Shown: positions 52,331 through 60,842 of the stretch, in pieces
Position numbering within the stretch: the stretch's first letter is position 1
Layout: the number at the start of each line of letters is the position of its first letter
Assembly (NCBI RefSeq): GCF_000717055.1
Contig: NZ_JNXI01000004.1
Location: 62,001 to 126,000 of the forward strand
Source: Streptomyces iakyrus
GTDB lineage: Bacteria; Actinomycetota; Actinomycetes; Streptomycetales; Streptomycetaceae
Length of the DNA: 64,000 bases
Direction of reading: 5' to 3'
The notes under the pieces: generated by a model
Database searches by the model: none
Told to the model about the DNA's origin: nothing
The model's input: only the letters and a program-made list of their open reading frames with translations
Made by a program: the position numbers and the translations under genes

Positions 52331-52344
52331 TGAGAGCGCTCTCA
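52331..52344. promoter_or_regulatory. Second perfect operator palindrome TGAGAGCGCTCTCA
   Basis: This is identical to the site at 52174, 157 bp away, and overlaps the stop codon of the small membrane-protein gene. Paired identical sites suggest looping by a tetrameric LacI-type repressor. Confidence 0.65.
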
Positions 52345-52545
52345 GCCAGTTCCGCCGGGGCCCGCCTCGCGCTTCTTCGCCCAGTGACGCAGCACGTCGT
52401 CGAGCATCAGCCAGAGGAAAAGAGCCACACCCATGGTCCACTCCGGAGGTTCGGCCCAGGCGAAGACGAGCCCGGCTGCCCCCGCGAAAACCAGCAGCAC
52501 CAGCAACCGCAGCACCCACCACCGCGCCCCGCCCGACCGTGTCAT
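52342..52545 (-). CDS. Small two-helix membrane protein
   Basis: A 67-residue reading from the ATG at 52545 with GGGGAG before it. It starts with a basic MTRSGGARWW, has a membrane helix (LRLLVLLVFAGAAGLVFAW), a short loop (AEPPEWT), a second helix (MGVALFLWLMLDDVL) and a basic tail. No family is recognised. The longer open frame to 52680 has an Arg/Pro-rich start and was not used. Confidence 0.62.
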   Translation of the reverse strand: MTRSGGARWWVLRLLVLLVFAGAAGLVFAWAEPPEWTMGVALFLWLMLDDVLRHWAKKREAGPGGTG

Positions 52546-52714
52546 CGCCGGCTCCCCTCGTCGCATGTGCCGCGCGGCACCCCGCAGAGTCCGACGCACG
52601 GCGGGCCGCGACGGTTGTCCGGCCGGGCCTTCGCCGCTCCGCGCTGTTGAAGACGGGGTCGAGGGGCACTCGGGGTGCACGACGGATTACCGGTCGAGGC
52701 AGCAGGAGGCATCC

Positions 52715-53224
52715 GTGGCCAAACGCCATCACCTGATTCGAGTCGGCCCGGGCACCGTGTGGGACGTCCTCGCCGACGGTCACCGCTACGCGGAGTGGGT
52801 GGTCGGGACCTCCGAGTCCCACCCCGTGCGGGGACAGTGGCCGCGCACCGGCGCGGCGATCCACTACGAGGTCCGGCTCGGCCCGGTGCGGCTCGACAAC
52901 GAGACGGTCGTCCGCCACTGCGAGGAGGGCAGCCGGCTGGAGCTGGAGGCCCAGGCCGGTGTGCTGGGCTCGGCACGCATCGACATCGAGCTGCGGCCCT
53001 GGGGCGAGCACTGCCTGGTGATCGTGGACGAACATCCCCTGCGAGGCGCGGGCGGCCGACTGCACAACGCCGGCTTCGAGGCACTGATCCAGCTGCGCCA
53101 CCGCACGATGCTGGCCCGCCTGGCCAAGCTCTGCGAGACCGAGGCACAGACTCCGGGCAGCGGCCGCCGCCCCCTGGGCCAGGTGACCGTGGGATCCGAG
53201 GCGGACGGAGCCGACCGTGCCTGA
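52715..53224 (+). CDS. SRPBCC-fold (polyketide cyclase/START-like) protein
   Basis: A GTG at 52715 with a good AGGAGG at 52704; 169 residues. The helix-grip fold is suggested by VGPGTVWDVLADGHRYAEWVVG, the following beta strands and the C-terminal helix FEALIQLRHRTMLARLAKL. Such proteins bind or act on hydrophobic ligands. It begins a four-gene oxidative operon: its stop lies inside the start of the FAD enzyme gene. The ligand is probably the operon substrate. Confidence 0.85.
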   Translation: MAKRHHLIRVGPGTVWDVLADGHRYAEWVVGTSESHPVRGQWPRTGAAIHYEVRLGPVRLDNETVVRHCEEGSRLELEAQAGVLGSARIDIELRPWGEHCLVIVDEHPLRGAGGRLHNAGFEALIQLRHRTMLARLAKLCETEAQTPGSGRRPLGQVTVGSEADGADRA

Positions 53225-54836
53225 CGCCGTGGTGATCGGCGCGGGTCCCAACGGACTGGTCGCCGCCAATGTCCTCGCGGACGCCGGCTGGAGCGTCGAG
53301 GTGCTGGAGGAGCAGTCCGAACCGGGCGGCGCCGTACGCCACGACCGGGGCGTCGACCCCGCCTTCGTCAACGACCTCTTCAGCTCCTTCTACCCCCTCG
53401 CGGCCGCCTCGCCCGTCCTGGCCGCGCTCCACCCTGAGGAGCACGGACTGCGCTGGAGCCACGCCCCCAGCGTGCTGGCCCACCCCCTCACCGACGGCAG
53501 CTGCGCCGTCCTGGACCGGAACATCGGCACCACCGCCGCGTCCCTCGACACCTTCGAGCCGGGCGACGGAGCGGCCTGGCGGCGGCTGCACGACGTGTGG
53601 CAGAACCTGCGCCCCGGCCTCCTGGAGGCCCTGTTCACCCCGTTCCCGCCCGTGCGCGCCACGGCGAAGCTGGCGCTGCGGCTGCGGGCGGCGGGCGGAC
53701 TGCGCATGGCCCGCTCCCTGGTGCTGCCGGTGCGGCGCCTGGGGGAGGAGGAGTTCCGCGGCGAGGGCGGCCGCCTGTTGCTGGCCGGCAACGCCCTGCA
53801 CGCGGACCTCGCCCCCGAGTCGGCGGGCAGCGGCGGCTTCGGCTGGCTGATGACCATGCTGGGCCAGACCTACGGCTTCCCGGTCCCGGTCGGCGGCTCC
53901 GGCGCGCTGACCTCCGCCCTGGTCCGGCGGCTGGAGAGCCTGGGCGGGCGGGTGCGCTGCGGGCAGCGCGTCGAGCACGTCGTCGTGCGCGGCGGGCGGG
54001 CCGTCGGTGTGCGCACGGCCGGCGGGGACGCGGTGCCGGCCCGCCGTGCCGTGCTGGCGGACGTGTCAGTGCCGGCCCTCTACGGCGGGCTGCTCGACCC
54101 CGAGCACCTGCCCGCGCAGCTCCTGGACGACCTGCGCCGCTTCCAGTGGGACTTCGCCACGTTCAAGGTCGACTGGGCGCTCGACGGCCCGGTGCCCTGG
54201 CAGGCCGAGCCGGCGTCCCGCGCCGGGACCGTGCACCTGTCCGACGGCATGGACGAACTCACCCGCTTCGCCGCGCAGATCGCCATGCGGCAGGTCCCGG
54301 ACCGGCCGTTCCTGATCTTCGGCCAGATGACCACCTCCGACGCCACCCGCTCCCCGCAGGGCACCGAATCGGCCTGGGCGTACACGCACGTCCCGCACGA
54401 GATCCGCGCCGACGCCGCCGACGAGGGCATCACCGGCCGCTGGGACACCAAGGACCAGGAGCTCATGGCCGACCGCGTCGAACGCCAGGTGGAGCGCTTC
54501 GCGCCCGGTTTCCGCTCCCTCGTCCGAGGACGGCGCATCCTGGCGCCCCCGACCCTGGAGGCGCTCGACGGCAACCTCGCGGGCGGCGCCATCAACGGGG
54601 GCACCACCGCGATGCACCAGCAGCTCGTCTTCCGGCCCCTGCCCGGCACCGGCCGCCCGGAGACCCCGGTGCCGGGCCTGTACCTCGCCTCCTCCGGCGC
54701 CCACCCCGGGGGCGGGGTGCACGGCGCGCCCGGGGCCAACGCCGCCCGGGCCGCCCTGCGCCGCAACCGGCCCCCCGGTCTGGCCCGCGCCCAGCGGCTC
54801 CTCGCCCACCGCGACCGCACCGGAGCCAGGCGCTGA
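53217..54836 (+). CDS. FAD-dependent oxidoreductase, phytoene-desaturase-like
   Basis: A GTG at 53217 overlaps the previous gene by eight bases; 539 residues. The FAD-binding motif VIGAGPNGLVAANVLADAGWSVEVLE is at the N-terminus with EQSEPGGAVR after it, and the C-terminal FAD block is GLYLASSGAHPGGGVHGAPGANAARA. The layout is that of CrtI-like/NAD(P)-FAD enzymes that desaturate or oxidise isoprenoid or lipid chains. There is no carotenoid gene nearby, so carotene is unlikely as substrate. Confidence 0.88.
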   Translation: MPDAVVIGAGPNGLVAANVLADAGWSVEVLEEQSEPGGAVRHDRGVDPAFVNDLFSSFYPLAAASPVLAALHPEEHGLRWSHAPSVLAHPLTDGSCAVLDRNIGTTAASLDTFEPGDGAAWRRLHDVWQNLRPGLLEALFTPFPPVRATAKLALRLRAAGGLRMARSLVLPVRRLGEEEFRGEGGRLLLAGNALHADLAPESAGSGGFGWLMTMLGQTYGFPVPVGGSGALTSALVRRLESLGGRVRCGQRVEHVVVRGGRAVGVRTAGGDAVPARRAVLADVSVPALYGGLLDPEHLPAQLLDDLRRFQWDFATFKVDWALDGPVPWQAEPASRAGTVHLSDGMDELTRFAAQIAMRQVPDRPFLIFGQMTTSDATRSPQGTESAWAYTHVPHEIRADAADEGITGRWDTKDQELMADRVERQVERFAPGFRSLVRGRRILAPPTLEALDGNLAGGAINGGTTAMHQQLVFRPLPGTGRPETPVPGLYLASSGAHPGGGVHGAPGANAARAALRRNRPPGLARAQRLLAHRDRTGARR

Positions 54837-54882
54837 CCCGGTCCCGCCGGTACGGGTCCGGCTCCGGAAGGAAGTACAGCCC

Positions 54883-55764
54883 ATGAACAGCAGCCCGCTC
54901 GCCGAGCGCACCGTCGTCATCACCGGAGCCGCCCGCGGCGTGGGCGCGGCACTGGCCCGCGAGGCCGCCCGGTGCGGGGCCCGGGTGGCGCTCGTCGGCC
55001 ACGAGAAGCCCGTTCTGGACGCGGTGGCCGCCTCGCTGCCCGGCCCGGCCCTCGCCCTGGAAGCGGACGTCACCGACCTCTCCGCGCTGGAGGCGGCGGC
55101 GACCACCGTGCGGTCCCGGCTCGGCCGTCCCTCGGCCGTGGTGGCGAACGCCGGCATCGCCGAGGGCGGCGCGCTCCTCGCCTCGGACCCGGCCGCCTGG
55201 CGCCGGGTGATCGACGTCAACCTCACCGGCAGCGCCCAGACGGCCCGGGCGTTCCTGCCGGACCTGATCGGCACGGCCGGCTACTTCCTCCAGGTCGCCT
55301 CCCTGGCCTCGATCGGCGCCGCCCCGCTCATGAGCGCCTACTGCGCCTCCAAGGCGGGGGTCGAGGCCTTCGCGCACTCCCTGCGGGCGGAGGTCGCCCA
55401 CCGCGGGGTCGCGGTGGGCATCGCCTACCTCAACTGGACGGACACCGACATGATCCGCGACGCCGACCGGTACGCCGTCCTGCGGGAGCTGCGCAGGCAC
55501 ATGCCCCCTCCGGTCCGCCGCGTGTATCCGGTGGACACGGTCGCCGCCCGCCTGGCCAGGGGCATGGAGCGCCGCCGTACGGCCGTGTACGCACCGGCGT
55601 GGCTGCGGCTGGCCCAGCCGATACGCCCGGCCATGCCCCCCGTGGTCCTGCGCGTGGCGCGCCGCGCACTGCCCCGCCTGGAGGCCTCGGGCCCGGTCCG
55701 CTACACCGGGCCGCTCGGCGCCGGCGGCCTGGCCGACCGCGCGGCGGCCGGGCCGGGTCCCTGA
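54883..55764 (+). CDS. Short-chain dehydrogenase/reductase
   Basis: A 293-residue SDR with ATG at 54883 after GGAAGGA. It has the cofactor motif TGAARGVGAALA, NAGIAEGG (the NAG motif), and the catalytic Ser in VASLASIG with Tyr-x3-Lys in SAYCASKAG. A C-terminal extension of about 60 basic/hydrophobic residues (YAPAWLRLAQPIRPAMPPVVL) may sit on the membrane. It is the third gene of the SRPBCC operon and may act on the same lipophilic substrate. Confidence 0.9.
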   Translation: MNSSPLAERTVVITGAARGVGAALAREAARCGARVALVGHEKPVLDAVAASLPGPALALEADVTDLSALEAAATTVRSRLGRPSAVVANAGIAEGGALLASDPAAWRRVIDVNLTGSAQTARAFLPDLIGTAGYFLQVASLASIGAAPLMSAYCASKAGVEAFAHSLRAEVAHRGVAVGIAYLNWTDTDMIRDADRYAVLRELRRHMPPPVRRVYPVDTVAARLARGMERRRTAVYAPAWLRLAQPIRPAMPPVVLRVARRALPRLEASGPVRYTGPLGAGGLADRAAAGPGP

Positions 55765-55822
55765 CGACTCCGGATCGGCACGGCATGCCGGACACTGGTC
55801 AGCAGGGGAAGGGAGGCCGACC

Positions 55823-56674
55823 GTGCTGACCGCAGTCCGTGAACAGCTGGGCCAGGCCCTGTTCCGCCGGGTCGCGGGCCCCGGCGGACCCGCGACCCGT
55901 GCCCGGATCCACCACACCCCCGGCCCGCGCTGGTTCGGACCGGACCGGCCGATCCGCGCGGTGCACGGCGACGCCTCGATGTTCATCGGCGGGCTGACCG
56001 CCCTGTTGCTGCAGTCGCTGCACCCGCTCGCGATGGCGGCCGTCGCCGGGCACTCCGGCTTCCGCGGCGACCCGTGGGGCCGGTTGCAGCGCACCAGCAC
56101 CTTCCTGGCGGTGACGACGTACGGCACCGCCCCGGACGCCCAGCAGGCCGTCGACCACGTGCGCGGCATCCACGCACGGATCCGCGGCACGACGGCCGAG
56201 GGCGTGCCGTACCACGCGGCCGACCCGCATCTGCTCGGCTGGGTGCACGCCGCCGAGACGGACAGCTTCCTGCGCGCCCACGAACGCTACGGCGCCAGGC
56301 CCCTGGACGGCGCCGGCTACGACGCCTACGTCGCCGACACCGCGCGCGTCGCCGAGGCCCTGGGAGTGGCCGACCCGCCCCGCGACCGCGGCGAACTGGC
56401 CGAGCGTCTGAGCGCCTACCGGCCCGAACTGCGGGCCACGCCTCAGGCCCGGGCAGCCGCCCGCTTCCTGCTGTTCCAGCCCCCGCTGCCGCTGGCCGTC
56501 CGGCCCTTCTACGGCGGGCTGGTCGCGAACGCCGTCACCCTGCTCCCGCCCTGGGCGCGCGGCATGCTGTGGCTGCCCCGGGTGCCGGTCGTCGAGGACC
56601 TCGCCGTACGCCCCACCGGACGGGCTCTGACCCGGACCATCCGCTGGGCCATGGCCCCGGCCCGGGAGGCCTGA
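55823..56674 (+). CDS. MpaB/DUF2236-type haem oxygenase family protein
   Basis: A GTG at 55823 after GGGAAGGGA; 283 residues. The MpaB/DUF2236 pattern is seen in VHGDASMFIGGLTALLLQSLHP (possible haem-contact region), FRGDPWGRLQRTSTFLAVTTYG and DPHLLGWVHAAETDSFLRAHERYG. Known relatives are latex-clearing rubber oxygenase and MpaB', which cleave C=C bonds. With the FAD enzyme, SDR and SRPBCC protein it suggests oxidation of an isoprenoid or sterol-like compound. The stop is four bases from the convergent IclR stop. Confidence 0.87.
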   Translation: MLTAVREQLGQALFRRVAGPGGPATRARIHHTPGPRWFGPDRPIRAVHGDASMFIGGLTALLLQSLHPLAMAAVAGHSGFRGDPWGRLQRTSTFLAVTTYGTAPDAQQAVDHVRGIHARIRGTTAEGVPYHAADPHLLGWVHAAETDSFLRAHERYGARPLDGAGYDAYVADTARVAEALGVADPPRDRGELAERLSAYRPELRATPQARAAARFLLFQPPLPLAVRPFYGGLVANAVTLLPPWARGMLWLPRVPVVEDLAVRPTGRALTRTIRWAMAPAREA

Positions 56675-56678
56675 GCGC

Positions 56679-57422
56679 TCAGGGCTGCCACCCCAGCGCC
56701 CGCGAGATCCCGCGCGCCGCCATCCGCACCGCCGGGCCCAGGACCGGCACCTGGGCGTCCGCGTGGGGCACCACGATCGACAGGGCGGCGGTCACGATGC
56801 CGTCCGCCCCGCGCACCGGCGCGGCCACCGACAGGGCGTCCTCCGTCACCTGACGGTCGCTCACCGCCACCCCCGACCTGCGTACCTCGGCGAGCACCCG
56901 CCGCAGCCGCTCCGGCTCGGTGATGGTGTACGGGGTGAAGGACGCGAGTTCGCCCTCGCAGTACTCCTTCCGGAACACCGGGTCGCCGTGGGCCAGCAGG
57001 GCGAGCCCGACCCCGGTGGCGTGCAGCGGCCAGCGGGCGCCGACGCGGATGTGCACGCCGACCGCCGACCGCCCCGACAGCCACTCGATGTAGACGACGT
57101 CCCGGCCGTCCCGCACAGCCAGCTGCACGTTCTCGTGCGTCGCCTCGTACAGGTCCTCCAGGTACGGCAGCGCGATCTGCCGCAGGGCGAGGCCGCGCGG
57201 GGCCAGCGCTGCGAGCTCCCACAGCCGCAGTCCGACGTGGTAGACGCCGGACTCGTCCCGCTCCAGGGCGCCCCATGCGGTGAGCGCGCCCACCAGCCGG
57301 TGCGCGGTGGTCAGGCTCAGCCCGGCCCGCCGGCTGATGTCCGTCAGGCACAGCGCCGGATGCTCGTGGTCGAAGGCCGCGAGCACGGACAGCAGCCGGT
57401 CGGGCGCGGTGGGGGCGGTCAT
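56679..57422 (-). CDS. IclR-family transcription regulator
   Basis: A 247-residue protein with an N-terminal winged helix (LCLTDISRRAGLSLTTAHRLVGAL) and a C-terminal ligand domain (LPYLEDLYEATHENVQLAVRDGRDVVYIEW, ARWPLHATGVGLALLAHG). The ATG at 57422 overlaps the stop of the secreted hydrolase (ATGA), so it is the last gene of the MHS/hydrolase operon. It probably senses an aromatic or organic acid released by that hydrolase and taken up by the transporter. Confidence 0.9.
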   Translation of the reverse strand: MTAPTAPDRLLSVLAAFDHEHPALCLTDISRRAGLSLTTAHRLVGALTAWGALERDESGVYHVGLRLWELAALAPRGLALRQIALPYLEDLYEATHENVQLAVRDGRDVVYIEWLSGRSAVGVHIRVGARWPLHATGVGLALLAHGDPVFRKEYCEGELASFTPYTITEPERLRRVLAEVRRSGVAVSDRQVTEDALSVAAPVRGADGIVTAALSIVVPHADAQVPVLGPAVRMAARGISRALGWQP

Positions 57423-58792
57423 GGCCGGGCGTCTCCCGGGTGCGCGAGATCGTAGGGGCGGGGGTAGGGGGCCGGGCGGTACGGGAGGTAACGGGGCTCC
57501 GCCGTCGGGTCCGCAGCCCTCGCGCGGGAGTTGAGTGCACCCGGCGAGGCGTCCCAGCGGCCGGTGTCCAGGCGGTGCTCCAGGGTGTGCAGGGCGGCGA
57601 GGGTCTCGCCCGGCGTGAAGGTGCAGTGGCCTGGCCGGTCGACGTAGGCCTGGCGCAGGAGCCCGGCGGAGCCCGCCGCCGTGGCGGCCCGCCGGTAGGC
57701 GCTCTCCGACGGCACCGGGATCAGGGCGTCACCGGTCGTGTGGATGTTCAGCTGCGGGTCGGCCAGGCGGCCGGAGAGCACACTGGTGCCGCGCATCCAC
57801 CGCACCGCCGACGGGTCGGCGGTGATGCGGGGCGCCCGGTCCAGGGCCGAGAGGTCGGTGCGCAAGGACAGTCCCGCCTCCTTGTAGAGCTCCGTCACCT
57901 CTTTGTACAGCGGGGAGCGTACGAGCATCGAGCGGTAGTCGACGCCCGTGTTCCAGGACGGGTTGCCGCCCGCCCGGCTCTCTGCCTCCTGCCGCCAGCC
58001 GAACGCGGGCAGTTGGAGCAGGCCCCGGACGGCCGTGTACTGGTTGGCCTGGGCCGTCTCGTGGTCGGTGGGGCCCGGCCGGGTCTGCGAAGGGTCGTTG
58101 TAGCCGGGGATGCCGTGCAGGGCGGCGGCCAGGGCGATCCGGGCCCGGCCTCCGGGGGTCCGCTGGGCCGCGTCCACCTTCGACGTGAGCGCCTTGCCGG
58201 CGGCGACCGCCTCGGCCTGGTCCGCGAACCCCGCGAGCCGCACACCGGAATCCGGGGCGAGCAGCGTGCGCAGCGCGAACACCGGGTCCAGGGTGCTGTT
58301 CCAGTTGGCGACGCCGCCCTGCACCAGTCCGCACATCGACAGCGATCCGTCGAACCGGCCGGCGTGCCGCTCGGCGAGCATGCTGGTGACGAAGCCGCCG
58401 TAGGAGGTGCCCCACGCCAGGGTCCGCCGGGCCGCCCCGAACTTCTCCGTGAACAGGTCCAGCGTGGCGAGCTGGTCGGGCACCGCCTCCGTGACCGCCC
58501 AGCCGTTCGTCGCGTACGAGGAGCCGATCAGGGCGTATCCACCGGCCAGCAGCGTGTCGCGGGCGGCCGGACCGGGCGTGTTCTGTGCCGGGTTGGGGGC
58601 CCCGGCCGGGGTGTAGCCGTGGCTGTAGAGCAGGACCGTGCCGTTCCAGGACGCGGGGACGTCCATCACGTACGCGGCGCCGGACGGGAGCCGGCCCTCC
58701 AGGTGGGTGTCCGCCGTGGCGGCCTGCGCGGGCAGAGCGGTCGCCGCCAGGGCCAGGCAGGCGGTCGTCAGTAAGGCGAGGCGGATCCTCAA
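57419..58792 (-). CDS. Secreted alpha/beta hydrolase
   Basis: A TTG at 58792 is chosen because GGAAGG lies before it and it gives a clean signal peptide (LLTTACLALAATALPAQA); the frame upstream lies over the MHS gene. The 457-residue protein has the nucleophile elbow WGTSYGGF near residue 120, a C-terminal Asp region (NIHTTGDALIPV) and the His in GHCTF. It is an exported esterase or amidase; its substrate likely yields the acid taken up by the neighbouring MHS protein. The start overlaps the transporter stop. Confidence 0.85.
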   Translation of the reverse strand: MRIRLALLTTACLALAATALPAQAATADTHLEGRLPSGAAYVMDVPASWNGTVLLYSHGYTPAGAPNPAQNTPGPAARDTLLAGGYALIGSSYATNGWAVTEAVPDQLATLDLFTEKFGAARRTLAWGTSYGGFVTSMLAERHAGRFDGSLSMCGLVQGGVANWNSTLDPVFALRTLLAPDSGVRLAGFADQAEAVAAGKALTSKVDAAQRTPGGRARIALAAALHGIPGYNDPSQTRPGPTDHETAQANQYTAVRGLLQLPAFGWRQEAESRAGGNPSWNTGVDYRSMLVRSPLYKEVTELYKEAGLSLRTDLSALDRAPRITADPSAVRWMRGTSVLSGRLADPQLNIHTTGDALIPVPSESAYRRAATAAGSAGLLRQAYVDRPGHCTFTPGETLAALHTLEHRLDTGRWDASPGALNSRARAADPTAEPRYLPYRPAPYPRPYDLAHPGDARP

Positions 58793-60135
58793 CGCGGGGT
58801 TCCTTCCAGGGCGGGGGCGGCGGCGGGGGAGTCCAGCGCGTCCGTGTGCGTCTCGCGCAGCCGCCACACGGTGACCGCCGTGACGGCCGCGCCGGCGCAC
58901 AGCAGCAGCGACACCGGGGTGCTGCCGCCGCCGAAGGATGCCAGGAGACTGCCGGCGATCAGCGGGGAGAACCCGGCGCCGATCAGGGTCGCGCCCTGGT
59001 AGCCGAGGGAGGCGCCGGTGTAGCGGACGCGGGTGCCGAACATCTCGGTGAGCAGCGCGCCCAGAGGCCCGTACATCGTGGACTGGGCGACGCCGTGGCC
59101 GAGCGCCAGGGCGAGGATCAGCAGACCGGGGGAGCCCGAGTCGACCAACGCCAGTACCGGGAAGGCGAGCGCCGCCGAGGCGACGGCACCGGCGAGCACG
59201 ACGGGCCGGCGGCCGACCCGGTCCGACAGCGCGGACGCGGCGGGCAGCACGATGAGGGCCACACAGGAGGCGACGGTGACCGCGGTCAGCACCTGCGGGC
59301 GGGTGTACCCCTCGTCGACGGCGTAGGAGATCATGAAGCTCGTCAGCAGGGACTGTGCGGTGAACGCGCCGATGCCGACGCAGGCGGCCAGCAGCACCGG
59401 CTTCGGGCGGCGCAGCACCTCCACGATCGGCGGACGGGCCACCGGGTCCCGCTTGACCTGCGCGAACAGCGGGCTCTCAGCGACCTTCAGCCGCACGAAC
59501 AGGCCGACGCCCAGCAGCACGATGCTCAGCAGGAACGGCACCCGCCAGCCCCAGGAGCGGAACTGCTCGTCCGGCAGGGTGGCGACGAGGGTGACCACAC
59601 CGGCCGACAGCACGGAACCGAGCGGGGCGCCGAGCTGGGTGAAGCTGGACCACAGTCCGCGCCGGGAACCCCGCGCGTGTTCGGCGTGCTCGACGACCAT
59701 CAGCATCGCGCCGCCCCACTCGCCGCCGATCGCGATGCCCTGCACCACGCGCAGCGCGACCAGCAGAACCGGGGCCCAGACGCCGATGGTGTCGTACGTC
59801 GGCAGCAGGCCGATGAGGAAGCTGCCGGACCCCATCAGGACCATGGTCAGCAGCATCATCGACTTGCGGCCGAGCCGGTCGCCGAAGTGCCCGAAGACGA
59901 TGCCGCCGAGGGGCCGGGCGAGGTAGCCCGCGGCGAAGGTGCCGAACGCCGCGATGGTGCCGACCGCCGGGTCGGCCCGCGGGAAGAACAGTTCGCCGAA
60001 GACGAGCGCGGCGACCGTGCCGTAGACGAGGAAGTCGTAGAACTCGACGGTGGTGCCGAGCAGGCCGGAGACGGCGACGCGTCGCAACTGCCGTGAATCG
60101 GGGGAGGGTTGAGGGGAGGACGGGGATGGCTGCAC
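58789..60135 (-). CDS. MHS-type MFS transporter
   Basis: A GTG start at 60135; 448 residues, 12 helices. The signatures are LLGTTVEFYDFLVYGT, FGHFGDRLGRKSMM, GGEWGGAMLMVVEHA and RSWGWRVPFLLS. It belongs to the citrate/alpha-ketoglutarate/aromatic-acid symporters. A sigma70-like promoter (TTGACG, 17 bp, TAACTT) lies at 60174-60202. It is co-transcribed with the secreted hydrolase and IclR genes. Confidence 0.87.
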   Translation of the reverse strand: MQPSPSSPQPSPDSRQLRRVAVSGLLGTTVEFYDFLVYGTVAALVFGELFFPRADPAVGTIAAFGTFAAGYLARPLGGIVFGHFGDRLGRKSMMLLTMVLMGSGSFLIGLLPTYDTIGVWAPVLLVALRVVQGIAIGGEWGGAMLMVVEHAEHARGSRRGLWSSFTQLGAPLGSVLSAGVVTLVATLPDEQFRSWGWRVPFLLSIVLLGVGLFVRLKVAESPLFAQVKRDPVARPPIVEVLRRPKPVLLAACVGIGAFTAQSLLTSFMISYAVDEGYTRPQVLTAVTVASCVALIVLPAASALSDRVGRRPVVLAGAVASAALAFPVLALVDSGSPGLLILALALGHGVAQSTMYGPLGALLTEMFGTRVRYTGASLGYQGATLIGAGFSPLIAGSLLASFGGGSTPVSLLLCAGAAVTAVTVWRLRETHTDALDSPAAAPALEGTPR

Positions 60136-60173
60136 GGTGGGCTCCCTGGGGACGGGGCGCGGGTTGGTCCGTG

Positions 60174-60202
60174 AAGTTATGCATCCATCGTGCAGCCGTC
60201 AA
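60174..60202 (-). promoter_or_regulatory. Sigma70-like promoter of the MHS/hydrolase/iclR operon
   Basis: On the minus strand, TTGACG (60202-60197) and TAACTT (60179-60174) are 17 bp apart, about 40 bp upstream of the GTG at 60135. Confidence 0.5.
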
Positions 60203-60216
60203 TCATTTGCACAACA

Positions 60217-60738
60217 TCAGTTCAGGCCGTCCTCGGCGATGCGCAGCAGCAGCGCGTGCAGGGCCTCCCGCTCGGCCGGGTCCAGCGGACCCAGCAGTTC
60301 GCCGGTCACCCGCAGGCCGGCCTCGTCGGTGTCGCGCAGGAAATCGCTGCCGCTCTCGGTCAGCACCACGATCCGGCTGCGGCGGTCGTCGGGGGAGGGG
60401 CGGCGCTCGGCGAAGCCCAGCTTCTCCAGGTCGTCGACCAGGCCGACGATCGCGCTCGGGTCGTAGCCGAGCCGCGTGCTCAGCTCGCGTTGCAGGGCGC
60501 CGTCGGTGGTGGCGAGGTAGCGCAGCACGGCGTAGTGGCGCAGGCGCAGGCCCGACTCCTGGAGGCACGCGTTGAAGAGCTGCCCCGAGCGCAGGCCCAG
60601 CCGGTACAGGAGGTAGCCCGTGTCGGCGTGCAGTCCGCGCATCCACGGCTCGTGGGCGTCGATGGGCTTCGCGGTGACGTGTCGGCGTGTGATGGCGGGC
60701 TCCCTGTGCTCGGTGCTGCGTGCCGTTGACTCCAGCAT
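60217..60738 (-). CDS. MarR-family transcription regulator
   Basis: The ATG at 60738 gives 173 residues; a TTG at 60762 or ATG at 60639 are alternatives, and the first 30 residues look non-conserved. The winged helix is LRLRHYAVLRYLATTDGALQRELSTRLGYDPSAIVGLVDDLEKLGFAERRPSPDDRRSR in three parts (residues about 65-125), with the DRR wing. It is divergent from an SDR/amidohydrolase/acyl-CoA ligase operon and probably represses it through the palindrome at 60766. Confidence 0.87.
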   Translation of the reverse strand: MLESTARSTEHREPAITRRHVTAKPIDAHEPWMRGLHADTGYLLYRLGLRSGQLFNACLQESGLRLRHYAVLRYLATTDGALQRELSTRLGYDPSAIVGLVDDLEKLGFAERRPSPDDRRSRIVVLTESGSDFLRDTDEAGLRVTGELLGPLDPAEREALHALLLRIAEDGLN

Positions 60739-60765
60739 CCCGCACCGGCAGGTCTCCAACAACTA

Positions 60766-60775
60766 TTGACGTCAA
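60766..60775. promoter_or_regulatory. Palindrome TTGACGTCAA between marR-type gene and SDR operon
   Basis: A perfect 10-bp palindrome within an AT-rich stretch (60761-60786) lies 27 bp before the MarR ATG and 67 bp before the SDR GTG; it is a likely MarR site that overlaps a promoter. Confidence 0.5.
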
Positions 60776-60842
60776 CAATTATTGCTCTTAGCTTCGATCT
60801 CGAAGCCGCACCACCCGCATCAGCTCGTGAAGGGACCCGCCC

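Noticed and set aside
56670..56681. CTGAGCGCTCAG palindrome as another glucan operator
   Set aside because: It covers the two stop codons of convergent genes, away from any promoter, and lacks the outer TGAGA symmetry.
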